A stretch of 64,000 nucleotides of DNA from the NCBI RefSeq assembly GCF_012273895.1, contig NC_052126.1:1997218-2061217 (forward strand), read 5' to 3'. A program made the translations under genes and the position numbers. Below the pieces are notes generated by a model that saw nothing but the letters and a program-made list of their open reading frames with translations, searched no databases and was not told the DNA's origin. How positions within the stretch are numbered: position 1 is the first letter of the stretch; each line of letters opens with the position of its first letter. This document shows positions 12,001 to 27,000 of this stretch, piece after piece. This DNA comes from Zerene cesonia (Eukaryota > Arthropoda > Insecta > Lepidoptera > Pieridae).

Positions 12001-15000
12001 GTAACATTTAAAATGAAAAAACAAATACTCCTTTTTGATAAATGTTTTAATAGAAAGAGTACGATATAAACAGCGTACAAGGGAATAACTTAGGGTCAGA
12101 ACGTTTTTATCTTGTAAAACACAAAGCCGCTATTATTTCGAGGTATTCATTCAACAACGAATGTTAAACAAAAAAGCACTTGGCTAATTATGCATTAAAG
12201 GTTCTGTAATATTTAAAAAGTTTCTCTGCATTAAATATCGTGTAAGTAGGTGTGTTAACATCCTTTATGAATGAAACGCGTTTGTGAAAAAAAAAAAACT
12301 AAAGAGAATTTACTTCAAAGCTTTTTAATATTTCCATCTATAATAAAACTAACAGATTATCAATTAAAGTGTTTAATATTTAAACCAATCTGAGTATTTC
12401 TATCGTTTCGTATTTTCCTACTAAAACCTGCTGTTTATTTTACATGAAAGTAACACGTTATGTTGTTTCTCTTACAGCCCTATTTTTACACCAAAAGGGT
12501 CTTTAAACGTTACACTTCGTTTATTATATTAAAGTCTTTAGTACTTTAAATCCTGGGAGATTTCTAAACTCAAGGTCGTTAGTGAAAAAGATTGCATGTC
12601 AAGTAGTAATTTAGTGAGGCAACTGGCATGTCGAAGAATCAAAAAGTTCCACGAAATGTGACATCTGCCAACTCAAATTTTGGACAGCGTGGTGGATTGT
12701 GACCTGATTCCTCACAGGTGGTCTGTGTCCCTGCAGTGGGAACACATATAGGAAACATATATATGATGATGACAATTTAACTTCAACGACTCGAATATAA
12801 ACGAGACTATAATTCACAAAATAACTTCTTTAAATAGAACAAAAAAATAAACTCATAGAGCTTCTTCTCGATTCTTCTCAATAGAAGTATTTTTATTAAC
12901 CCTCCAGGAAAAAAAAATTTTATATGTATTTTTATTATAATCTGCTATTATTAGCGGTCTATCTGAGCATATCCATTACGTCTTGTACAACGCACCCCAC
13001 CATACGAGTAATCTTGTTATATTTTCTCCTTTACCTATAGCAACCGTGGTGTATATCATAATATTCGTATTATAAGCACATATGTATAAGATTAGCATCA
13101 CACACGTATATATGCTTCGTGGCTTTTTAATGTGCCCTAGTGGGAATATATTGTAAAGGTAAATATATAATTCTAATGTTGGTTATAGCGAAATGGAGCA
13201 TGGACTCCGAGATCCAACGAACTGGAAGTAATTACGAATAATCACCAGCATACATCACCAACAAGGTCTTGGTCGGATCTCAATGTACGTGTGTTTGTTA
13301 ATTTATAGAAAACTGTATGTTATATATTTCTTTTATATAATGCTAATCAAACAAATGGATATGCTTTTGTACTTATTTGAAGGCTGAAATATACTTATGT
13401 TTAATGTATAACATACGTATAATGTTTGTTATAATACTCATTATTTTAAGCCCGAATATGAATCCTGAAACTCGAGACTCGAACTGATTATTCTGCCAGA
13501 ATCTTGAAAACAAAACTTTAAGATAAAATAGGGCCCACACGTTTGCTTAGGGAAAAGCTGTCTAGCGATAAGAAATGCCACAGGCAGAAAGCTAGACTGA
13601 CATATAAATGTTAACGTCGTTATACATATACATATACACACACATATATGTATATATATATTATAACGTAATCAGTCTAATATTATAAATGTGAAGGTTT
13701 GTTTGTTTGGATGTTTGTCCGTCAATCACTGAAACTACTGAACTTTTGATGAAAAATGGTATACAGACAGGCTATGTACTTGGATGATAGGATTTTTATT
13801 GTAATTAAATGCTCCCTTTGGATAAAACAGGAATCATGATATCCGAGCGGGGCCTGGACGGGCGTCTAGAAATAAATATAATTACATGTGTAATTTCAAA
13901 AAATAACGCTTTCTCAAGTGCTTATTTTCATTTTCTTGAGAATTCCAATTTAGATAAGTCTTTGAATTAATTTTTGGTATCCTACCAGCAATTTTTTTTT
14001 TCTTGAGTTGTTACATTATTCTCCAAGCTGTTCATGCCACTATAAATATTTCATAATAAAACACAAGTACCTTCAAATTGCTAAAGAAATGATGTGTCCT
14101 GTGCACAACAGAGAGGGGGGTGTGGTGGTGCGCGGAGCGGGCGCGGGGCGGGGACGCTTGCACTGGCGCAGCACATGACAGCTCTGACGCCGACTTAGAC
14201 AGACGTCCGCTGAGAGCCTCTGATCGCTCTGAAACGAGAAAAAAGCTTAACACAATTTCTATTCCAACCCGAGATTTCTTTAGAATATTAATTACAGATC
14301 CCTTTTTCGCTTTTCTAGTACGCGTTTCTACTGAGACTATGTTAGTTTTATCGAAAAGCATGATATTTTTACGTCCGTTATCTGATAATTTGTTATAAAA
14401 TAATAAATGTTGTTGATATTGTGTTTATTTACACATGATTTATTAATTTTGTGCTATATACGTATTTAACTCCACGTTAAGCCGGGAGAGGTCACGGGCA
14501 GACTTAGTCATTAAGGTCAAATAATATACCTAATGAATACTTCGCGTTTTAAAATACAAGTAGGTAATGTTGTATTTTGTTTGTAAATAATTCGTGTCTA
14601 TTAGAACGTATATATTAATTATTTATTAGTCAATTAGTTAAAAAAAACAAAAGAAGTATTATTATTTCTCCTGTGGAATGAATTAAATATATACAAAATA
14701 CACATTCCCCAAACCTCACAACGAGAGAGACGACTGCCGTATATCCGTCTCTTTAAAAATACTATAAAAATACCATTAAAATAACACTGCATAATTCAGA
14801 AGGTATTCGCATAAAAAATTTGGCGGATCATTTCAGAGGTCCTTAACTCTTACCCTCATTCCACGTGTAAACATTTGAATTTAGAACAAGTCTAAATATT
14901 TGACGTTCAATTACCTCCATTCAAATAAAACTCTACCATTCAATACAATACATTACCCTCACAAAACGTGCCAATTAGGATAACGTATAAAGCGCCTTAT

Positions 15001-18000
15001 TCATGCACAGCGTAGGGTTGTCAATAATAAATTCTAAAATAAAAAAGCAATTGAAAATATGTACAGACAATTTTAGACCTTATGAGTTTCTATTGTTCTA
15101 ATATAGTCCAGTGTAAATTTTCCATACATATCAAGATTTTATTTGTATTGGTGTAAATGATTACAAAATGCTGATATTTTAATTAAGTTTAATATCTAGA
15201 ATACCACCGTCGCAGCCATCTCCACAGCATTGAAATTTATTTCACTTTGGTCGCATTAAATAACGATATTATGTGCTAGTATTGAACAAAATAGATAATG
15301 GATCCATGATTTGCCTTACGTCATCTCTTCCCCACTAAGAAAAAATCCATTAAACCCTACATATCATATGTGTTTATAAAGTCAATTAATTCTACAATAA
15401 ATACAATTGATGACTCTTTGGTAGGATACAGGATTAATAATTGAGATGTTTTTTCTTTTTGCGAAGGAATTTGCTTTCTTTTTTGTCAACCCTTGAATGA
15501 CCCTATTGCAATAACCCAGTAAATTGCAATAGGCGTAAATACATGAATAGAATACTAACTTGATGCTCTCATTCTGCTTCAATATGCGTGAAAGGGATGG
15601 ATATACACCAACATTCCAAAACGCGTAATGGCCTCGCAAACCATACAAAACGTAAATATTACCTTATAAATTGCTATCGAGGATTGCGTTGATATTTGAA
15701 TATGCAATCTTATAAAGAACTTTTTTTCATGCCATGGTCGGCAATGGAGCTGGTGGATCGCCTGATGCTAAGCGCTCCCACCGCCCGTGAACATTTACAC
15801 AGGCGTAAGGTCGTTTGCAAAAGCTTCTACAAATGAATTGCCGTTTTTTAATTGAAAAGGAAAAATAAAGGATTGATGACAGAAATATATAAAAGGACAG
15901 GGAAGGGTAACGATAAGGGAATTGGCTTTTATTGCATACAAAATTTTGCTATTCGCATGAAATGGTAGGAATCACCAAATGAATGAGTCTACACCTTTCT
16001 ACGAAATTACTGGATAAAAACAATTAAAAGTATGTAAAGTCTACAAGATACAAGAACTCAAACACTTAAGAATTTAACTTTTAAGACCAATTTGTAAGGC
16101 GCGAAATTTCCAGACGCCATATCGTACAACCTTTTGCGAGAAACTTTGGTTGTAAATTACATTGGCACACACGGTAAAACATTTCGACAATACATCGAAA
16201 ATAACAATGTCAATAGCTTTCATTGAATGGATCTCCATATAGTACAGAATTCGGAAAAAACCGCTAAAGCTCTCCATAGATAAAAAAATAGACAATAATA
16301 TATTTACCACGAATCGAATTTCCCGACTAAAAAACTAGTATTACAGGACAATTCAAAGCAGTTAATGGATTGAAAATTAATCGCCACAAAGACTACACAG
16401 TTAATAATAGATTAAAGTATGTAAACCAATTAACGCAGCTGTAATTAGGCTGCTGTAAGTACTTTTAGAATTCCTTCAAGTATTCCCATAACCCGCTTAT
16501 GAGAATTACTACTTTTGTTAAATATTTTATTAGCATATTTAATTGAGAAAATTATTTAGTTCAGTTTCATGATATCAATTAGTTCTTACACGTTAGAATA
16601 CTTATTACTGTTATTAATGTTACCCCTTTACATCGCGAGTGCTTATGTGTGGTGGACATCATTTTCCATCAGATGAAACGCCTGCTCGTTTGCCTGCTTA
16701 GGTATAAATTAAAAAAGAGGGGTGTGTCCGATTCACACACGATAGAAGTGAAACTTCAGTAAATCGACAAAAGAGTGAGATGAATATATATAAATTATAA
16801 AATAGTGTGTATATTTCTGTCTCATTCTTTGTCGGCTTCATTCTACACATTTTTGTATTTGTGTCTCTTACCTGTCGTTTTTTCCGTTGCATCAGGTTTG
16901 AAATCACAACGATTCTAAAGAAGTTTCACTTCAAAAAACAAACACTTGTAGTTGAGTAGTTATATATCCTATTAATATTATAAATGCGAAAGTTTGTAAG
17001 TATGGATGTATGGATGTTTGTTACTCTTTCACGTAAGAACTACTGAACCAATTGCAATGAAATTTGGTACGTAGACAGCTGGATAACTGGAATAACATAT
17101 AGGCAACTTTTTATTCCGATATTCCTACGGGATACGGACTTACGCGGGTGAAACCGCGGGGCACAGCTAGTACTCTAATATAGAGTTGGAAGAATATGTT
17201 TCAGCGCGTTAATCTCTAGAACAATTGGGCCGGTTGTAAAATTTCTCTCACCGTTGGATACGTACGATCCTGGATACGAACGTACGATGCTATAGGCTGT
17301 ATCACGAGCTAACCCGGGGCGGATCACTAGAAATTACGATGTATGATGATGTCTATCATGTGTGGATGAATATGAGCCAATCCTATCCTATCTAACTAAG
17401 TGAATATATAACTATACTAGCTGTTCGCCCCGGCTTCGCCCGTGGTACATATAAAGCCTAAATTCTCCCTCAATACTTTTATTGTAGGGCATCTAAAACA
17501 GAAAGAATTCAAAACGGACCAGTAGTTCCTGAGATTAGCACGTTCAAACAAACAAACGAACAAACTCTTCAGCTTTATAATATATATATATATATTAAAG
17601 ATTGTATTGTCAAAAATATTATAACGAGGAATCTATGACAACATGCAATTTAATATCAAATACAAAAAATAATAACGTTTCAGTTAGTTAAAAACCAAAA
17701 ATATATACTTATAATTATATATCGGTTAAAATAATTCATTACGCAGGGAAAACAGGTCATTGTTAGCGTAAGAAAAACTTCTTTTATGCGACGCTGGCGG
17801 CCGAAATGTGAATAAAATTTCACAGCGTAGCCAGCCAAGACATCATTTTTCGCATTATGTCCTTATCAGTAGCTATTATGCTCCAGGTTATTTGTAAATC
17901 AGGTCCTGGATGTACGGGCTTGGTAGGTTTTTATTTATAAATATAATATGAAAAAGGTGAAAGGTTGAAAATGTATACTAGTACTAGGTAGTACATGGCT

Positions 18001-21000
18001 ACTAAATAGAGGTAGTCTATGCTAGTTATTTGACGATTCATGTGTGTTTTTATAGTATTATGTTATCTGTGGTTATAGTGATTAAGAACGTCTATTATTA
18101 TAATTCAAAAGTAGGATTTTATTGCATATACTGATTTAAACATTTCTATAATCCGACTGAGAATGCCAGCTCATCATACAAGCTTCTTCGGTAGTTCCTT
18201 CACTGTTCGGGCGATTAAGCTATGGAACGCATTGCCGGAACCAATTAAGAAGGCTCAATCTTTAAATGTTTTTAAAACAATGGTTCATAATTATTATTTT
18301 TCCTGCCGTTCTTAGATCAATGTACGTATATTCATTATATTTCACTTTTTATTATTTTTATGTATGTAGCTATTTACATCTATTTGTGTATGTATATATG
18401 TATGATAATATAATATATATTTTTACTGTATTGAAATTTATAGAAGAAATTTTATTTATTTATTTATTTTTTCGTTGTATCTATCTATCTTCGTTGTATA
18501 TATATCTCCTATCCTCTATTTTAACTTCTCTCAGTACAATGATGAGATGAATAAGACCGCCACTTGTGATAATGTTCCCTAGGTTAAGTCTCAATTTGTA
18601 ATTATTCCAAAACAGTAAAGCATAAATAAATAAATAAAATAAATATAATTTATTTTATTAAAATATACATTTTTAACTTGAACGCGTTAGCCTTCTTAGT
18701 TTAATTATTGTGCACATTAAAGGTATAATAATACGAATTTATCTTTGAATAATGATCATAAACCCACATTTAAACGTTTTGCCAGTTAAAAAAATAAACT
18801 TCAGTCTTTAAGTGAAGCTTTAATTAAAAAATGGTTTATTTTTAAAAATAATTAAAACTCTCTGGTATATCTATATATATAAAATTCTCGTGTCACAGTT
18901 TTCGTTGCCATACTCCTCCGAAACGGCTTGACCGATTCCTCTGAAATTTGGTAAGCATATTGGGTAGGTCTGAGAATCGGCCAACATCTATTTTTTATCC
19001 CGATATTCCTACGGGATACGGACTTACGCGGGTGAAACCGCGGGGCGCAGCTAGTAAATATATAGATTTAAGTATTGACTAAGTATTGACGTTTATGTTG
19101 CCATATGTATTAGTTTTGTATAAGCGATTGTATTGGCATTTTAAGGGCATGCGTTTAAGGTTGAATTTGTGATTGAATATTAGATCTATTGTTATTACAT
19201 ATTGTATTTATTGTTTTGGTATCGGTATAAATATAAGTAATTGTATTAACGTATCACCATTTGTCATTTAGAAATCCTAACTTTCATCCTACCATTTGGA
19301 CAGTAAATAAATGCTAGTTTGATTTGTCTTCAAATGGTAAATCAAGTTAAAGCGATTAAGCCAGCAATCGTTGAAAGGACATTCAGTCCGATCCAATTAA
19401 AATCTGTGAAATCAATACTCATTCATTTGAAAATGCTGCACTTAGTTGTGTGTATTTTAGTGTGAATGCGCAGTGATAATAACAAGTAATAAGTGAAATA
19501 ATAATCACACTTCACACTAATATTGTAAATGTTAAAGTTTGTTTGGATGTTTGTCCGTCAATCACGCTGAAACTACTGAATGGATTTTAATGAAATATGA
19601 TATACTTACAGAGTATGAGCTGACTTGGGTGATAGGATACTTTTTATCCCGATTAAATGATCCCTTGGGATAAAACAGGAATCTTCATACCGGGCGGAGC
19701 CAGGACGAGAGTCTAGTAATATATTAAACGTGTCTTTATATTCAACTGACAATAAATCTCCTTTTATAATACTTATATTAATCTATAGAATAAGAGTTTA
19801 AACTTTTTTCGAACTGTTTTTTTAAATAACAGGTTGCCTGGCAGAGATTGCTGTCTAGCAATAAGGCCGCCTTTTGTACGAAATATCATTGTGTATTTTG
19901 ATAAATAAATATAAATAAATAACACAACGTCCATGTTGATATTAAAATGTATCTATCGGTATTACGCAGCTTTGCGTCTATCTATTAACGTGTTGACGCT
20001 GTAGCGTATTCTGTATTGTATGCTGCTTTAAAGCATATATACTAAGCTATAGGGTCAAAAAGAGCTTCCTTTTCTTCTGTATTTAAAGTATCAATGATAT
20101 AATGTTTGGTGAATAAAGGAATTTCCTTGCATGAATTCATGCCTCTTAACGTTGACTCTTAAGATACAGATTTTTTTCTAGTTTAAGAGGCAATGTACAT
20201 AGATATGTAAGGTATGTTTTGGCAAAATAAAAATTATCTTATTATTATTATGCCTAGGTGAAAAGTTAATTAACATCAAAATTAGTTTTATTCACTTACG
20301 AGAGCTTGCAATTTTATCACGGAATATAAAAATACACGTTTATTAAGCAAACGAAGCGTTGTTCGTGATAATTCTTGAAATAACCAAACTGTCAAATATG
20401 AATACAAAACCGAGAAATTAAAATTTCAAATTACTTTAGTTATATTATTTTATATAGAATTTCAGTCTGCTCCAATAATTAAATCAACAAAACTATTTCA
20501 TTGCTTAACTTAATTTCTGCCTCAGACTGATTGTGATTTCGTCTGAACTGTTAAATAGATATCACGTTAAATATATCGTGACAAAATCTATTCCAGAATC
20601 TTCCTCTTTGTGTACAATTCACAGACAACAGATGATTTAATATAAAGATGCTAAAAATGTTTAAAAATGTGTAGAATTTCAATACAGAATAATACATATC
20701 AGAAGACATTAGGAAGATTTGTTATTCACGATGTCTTGTCACTCGGTATCATGAGGTTTTCATTAAATGTTGTAAGGAATTTCTTTCAGTCACAGCATGG
20801 ACTAAATAAGAAATAACATAAATTAATTCAGACTAAAGATAGTAGCTACTAAGATTCAAAAAGAAATATTATTCTTATTTTGTGGTTTCGGGGACACTTC
20901 AGAATTTGCTAAAATTGAAAATAAACATACGAAAGAGAATAAAATTCTACTTAAAGAGTTTAATTAACGTTTCCCTTTTCTTTACTGCCTTATTCATAAC

Positions 21001-24000
21001 CGAAAATATACTACTAAATATAAAATTATAAGCACAATAATTATCCTGGATCTAGCCTATTTTTCTTTTATTAAAAAAAGGGGATAAAGCTCTAAAGGAA
21101 TTGTGTATGTTATATACTACCCATTTGTCGTGGCTCTGCCCGAGTATGACTCTAAATAGAAACAAAATAAAATATAGCATATCAAACTCACAGATAACGC
21201 GGCTTTCTATTGATAAAAAGTTTTTTAAAATCGGTTCAGTTGATCTAGAGATTACCCCCTATAACGACAACAGCTGACAAATCAACAAACTTTATAACTT
21301 TTTAATATCTAATATTAGTATATATTACAGCCAGATGGGATTCAAATAAAGGAAACTTTGAGATACGGCTTCTCTATTCACGCAGAAATATGACATTAAT
21401 AAATTTTGTTAGCGCTTTCCCACACGAAACTTTTCCTTTACGAATCGGTCGATGAAATCCGAAAACGAGTTGTTTAAATGTTTGTACAATGTATCTTATG
21501 TATTGCGTTTTGTTATGAGTGAAGGAAGTGAGTGTTATAGAGTGGGAGTCCGCGACGCCCAGACCTTTTTTATGTTATAAAAGCTGAAAATTATTCTATA
21601 TATGTCCCCTATACACCTATACAGGTATAAGCAAACCCTATACAACCTGGGTCGCGGTGGCTTTGGCAGGTAACAGGTAGTAAAGTATTATGACGATTCA
21701 CATGTTCTAAAAGAAGTTGAATTGGATAAATAAATGTTGGTGTTTGAGTTTTAATTTAAAAGCTTTGCCAAGAGTTATTTAGCAGAACATTCTTTTTTCC
21801 TGACTCTTTTATTCATCAGTTGATCTAGTTAAATCCCTTTCGTCTTTCCTCAGAGAGCTAGCCTATATTCTCTTAAAGCAATAGGATCATAATCTAAAAG
21901 TATAACTCACACGATTCAATTTTCCAAGCCTGAAATCCCGGTTCACGTGAATAAAATATCTCCTTTTAGATTTAGAACCTAGCCTCTCGCCTGCATCTCT
22001 AGAAGTCATAAAGAAGTACTGAAATATAAAGGATTATGTAATGATTTAGTTAACCGTGTATTTAAATGCAAGCTCTTTTTTCTTTAGTCATAAATACTCC
22101 GAAATAATTTAAGTTAACAAGCTCTTTTTTCTTTAGTCATAAATACTCCGAAATAATTTAAGTGTCACCAGATTCATAATGAAGGAGACGTGTCTAACAC
22201 GTCTCCTTCATTATGAATCAAAATTGGTATGGCTGAGGGAAAATGTACGCAAATTATACTGAAATTGGATTTATTTATTATTAATTTATTTTTTTATATA
22301 TTGCCCAGTACTAAATGTTAGTATAAAATTGTTATTCCACATTGTTGATACATAGCGCATGCCGTGCTCACTGAAATATGTCTTAATTTTTTCCCTTATG
22401 TATACTATAACATTTTTCCCTTCTAAATAATATACATAATTCCCTAACATTCATAGGAGAGCATATATGTAATTGTTACCTACCTACATGTGGAAAATTA
22501 ACCGAAATATATTATGTAGTTGCTGTTAGTACAAAATTATTTCGATACAAATATGAAACGACTGTATTATCTATATATATAAAATTCTCGTGTCACAGTT
22601 TTCGTTGCCAAACTCCTCCGAAACGGCTTGACCGATTCCTCTGAAATTTGGTAAGCATATTGGGTAGGTCTGAGAATCGGCCAACATCTATTTTTTATCC
22701 CGATATTCCTACGGGATACGGACTTACGCGGGTGAAACCGCGGGGCGCAGCTAGTATAATATACTAATGTATTCTTTAATAAATTTCCTATAACTTTTCA
22801 AAAGTAAAAATACACATTTTGTATTAAAGTTTAAAAACAAGTATTAAGACTGATTAGGTTCCAGCCTAGCCCAGCAGCTTATTTTTTCTGACTTGAGTTT
22901 AAGTTTTCATTATTAATATATTTAATCTACGTATTATGTATCATCTATGTTACAATGGAACTATATTCGTTAAGTCAAATGTAAAAAATAGAAGACAATA
23001 ACTATTAAAGGTTTTTTAGTTACTTTAGTTTTCTTTAATCACCTATGACTGAAACAACATATAAAAACTCACTTATACTTGTGTATACACAGGGCAACCA
23101 TCTTTTGCATGTCCTTTTCTTTGAATAACTTCGTGGAGAATGTTTAATTTAGAAATAGTAGCTGAAGTTTTAAAAATGAAAGCTAACAATTTCTAGAACA
23201 GTTCATTGTAATATATAGGTCGTTAAAAGGATTGAGTTCAATGATATTACGTAGAATATAATACTCTATAGCTTAGTTAGTAAGAACTATAGTCGCTTAC
23301 ACAAACCGAACATTTTTTAAATTCCTTATTAAGTTTGTAAGTGCGTTTGTTATACACGCTATCGCGTGTTAAACTGGGTTTAACCTACCGACACGTATTT
23401 ACTTCGTAGATTACTCGTGTTTTATAATTTTACATTATTTTTGTGATTGTACTATGGCTGGCTATTTTTATAGGTTGGTCATGGTACTGTATTTTTTATG
23501 CTTGCTCTCATAGACTTAAGGAAACCATCATAATCCTGGAGATCTTGATCAGGATAATGAGACAAACTGATGAAATTATTGTATAGTCACCGAGCCTTGA
23601 TGTGAGTAATGTGATTAAACGAAAAATTAAATTTATCCGTTTAAAGTGGGTCAAATTCTAAAGGAGTCGAATGTACAAACATACAGGTGAAGCTAATAAA
23701 AGCGAGTTAAAAGGGGCCATATAGTCGAATATACTAACCTCAAGTCGAACGAGGTGGTTAAATAAATTTTTTAGTTAATTTATATTAAGAGATAGATGGT
23801 AAAGGGATTGTTGCTTATTAATTGTACAGTTGAATATCAAATCCCTCATTAAATTTAGATGAAACATAACGTAAACGTACACGACCATCAGTTAATTATA
23901 ATATTTTTGTAGCAAAGGGACATGAGTATGTATATTTTTAAATTATAGCTTCATCTTTGTTAGTTTTCCTTTCATTGTCTGAGGTAAGATATAATAAGCG

Positions 24001-27000
24001 TTTGTTTTCATTGTGTGTAATTTAGATTTAATTTAATTGTAACCTAAATGACCGAAGAGAATGTTTTTAGGATAACGAATACTGAAACTAGCATACTAAT
24101 TGAATGAGATATTTCTTAATTCAAGATATAATTTTACTAAGTTAAATTACACTTTGATTTTTTTTATTACATGGTGAAAGAGAAAGAAAGAGCCAATCAT
24201 ATTGTATGATTCTCTTTTTTTTTAATTTTATTTAAAGCTGTCATTTTCATATTTTCTTCACAAAAAATGATAACAATACTTAATGGGTAGGTCGAATAAG
24301 TAACATACAGAAACCAAATATTAGGTTTAAACGTTCGTAGAAAGCTAGCGTACCTACATTACGGTTTAAATAGGAAATTACGTTTCGTAATTTATAACGT
24401 TTCTTTCTTTAAACGCTCGAAAGGTTTTTAGTAATTGCGTTCTACTTTATTATACATTTCAAACCAAACACATTATGTATGTATATCCGCTTTGTAGCCC
24501 AGGTAATCGTATTATTTTTGCTTATCGCTATATCGTTTAAAAATGCTTATATCATTCTAAATTACTAATATGGCTTCACTGCTTATGTGTTTTTTCCAAC
24601 AAAAAAACTAAACACAAAATGTGACCTTCTGTCACTGTTTTTATATCAATAGCTCTTGAATTTATTTATATTTACATTTATAGTATGTGGTAGTCGAGCA
24701 CGCTTTGGCACAAATTGGGCCAGCAGCATCGGGAAAGTACCACACCCCCACAGCCCCTATCCTTTTCCTTACCCTTCCCAGTCCTTTCCTTTATTCTTCT
24801 TGCCAAACCTTTCTTATTCCCTTCCCAATTTAAAGTCGGCAATCCATTTGCAGAGGCGTAAGGTCTGCAATGGACCTTATGCCTCTCTAAATGTTCATGG
24901 GCAGTGGTAGCGCTTACCATCAGGCGTTCCACCAGCTCCATTGCCGATTGTGAGATAAAAAAAACAGATGTATTATAAAAACAGATGGAGAAAATAAAGT
25001 ATTCATTCACAATACAGGTTGTACATGCATCCACATGTGTATGGTTTTATATAAAAGAACAAGACAACAACCAACTGAAGAAAGTTATGACTAGTTACAG
25101 CTTCGTTTCTCGCTTCACTGCATTCTTATTATCTTTATAGGGTTAGGCAACCCTATAAAGACGCTAATTAGATTTCATCCCATCGATTCTCTTACAAGAA
25201 ATCCGTACTGTATTAATGAGTTAATACGTAGTGCTATGATATATAATACTCTATTTATTAGAAAATATTTTTTCTTTGGAAATTTATGGAAAACCTGTCA
25301 AGATATTCTTAATTACAATTGAATTATTCTCTGATTTTATAATTTAACAGTCTTCTTAACTTTGCTATGAGTATGTTTTAAAAGTAAAACAAAGAAACAG
25401 ACTACGAGTACAACTATGCCAGCTTTAAATAACTTACATCATACTTTCTATGCGAATCTACGCAAATCTCTGCGACACAATTCGTAGCGGCTTACATTCT
25501 ATCGACTACGAAACGCAACAGGGTTTATCCATTTACTCGTTACGTACAATAAGTGGTAATTCGCTACGTAAATGTAAATGTTGTCTTTGTTTATTACTAT
25601 GCCATACGCTACGGCGTAGCTGTTCTGCTACGCGTAGCAATCCCTTGTAGCTAGCTATCGAGCGAAAATGTGCGGCAGACCGTTGCGCGATGTATAAAGC
25701 GTAATGGAACTAATGGATTGAACTCACATTATTTAATTTAATGGAAGTTTATTTTAATATTTTACCACATCATTAATACACTTAATTAAGGGATGGATTT
25801 TTTCAAAATGCCTACATACAGAAATTGAAAACATACTTAAGTTATGATAGAGCAGGAATCTACGATCACTTATTATACGACAAGATTAAATTGATTCTAG
25901 ATTTGAAATATACCACATTATAGTTAATAGAAGAAAACAATAGGAGAGTATGTTATAAAATAATTAGAGAACATTGTTTTTGTAAAGCAATATAAGCAAT
26001 TTTATGTGGTAAAATGATATATGCAAATAATGTATTAACATTACTTATGATCTTGAAAACTGGTCCAAATAAATGCTTTTGATAATAATAATATTCATCA
26101 AAATTGTCAATTGCGGAGCATATCGAATGACATAAACCATTTTTAATATCGTAAGATTTTCAATTGGGAGTTGAGCACGCTATGCCATGAATGGAATGAA
26201 ATGGAGATTGGTATAGAGACCACACCTCAAAAGAAAGAAATTTCGTTATGTTGGGAGCCAGGGCCGTATGCTATTCCTAAATCTTTCCTGTCTAGTCCTT
26301 CATTCCTGTCATCAATTCTCTCTTAATCCCTTGCTCCATATAAGTGGGCAATGCATTTGCAACCTGTACCTCTGTAATTGTTTATAGGCATGTTTACCAT
26401 CAAGCGAAACTACTAGCTTGATTGCCCCGACATGAAAAATATAAGATATGTTTTCGACATAATATGTGTAGTGATTATATATTTTTGTATCTTTGTATAT
26501 TTTTTACATTAACATAACATAAGAATAATTTTGTAAACCTATACTTCCTAAGAATACCGAGCCTTCTTAATCTTATCTATACTTATATTATAAAGCTGAA
26601 GAGTTTATTTGTTTGTTTGAAAGCACTAATCTCAAGAACTACTGGTCCGATTTCAAAAATTCTTTCAGTGTTAGATAGTCCATTTATTGAGGAAGGCTAC
26701 AGGCTATATATGTGACACGGGCAAAGCCGGGGCGGCCCGCTAGTCTTAAATAACAGGACTCAAATCACGGCCCGTGACGTGACAGTTACTGTCCAGATTT
26801 AAAATGAATAAAAACGTATACAGATAAAAAACACCGATTCGTAAATGTCAGATAATTTGCGGAGATATAAATTGGACATGTACCATGCACGTGACACGTG
26901 ATGGATTGCGGTTGTAACAAAATATTGTTTTACGTAAAAGTGGGCTAACAGAATTTTTGACAACTTGAATGATCGGTTAAATTTTCTGCTTGTACATTGT

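Noticed and set aside
14101..14398. 92-codon plus-strand ORF over the GC-rich island
   Set aside because: It is the shadow of the minus-strand exon 14071-14228, whose splice sites and phase fit much better.
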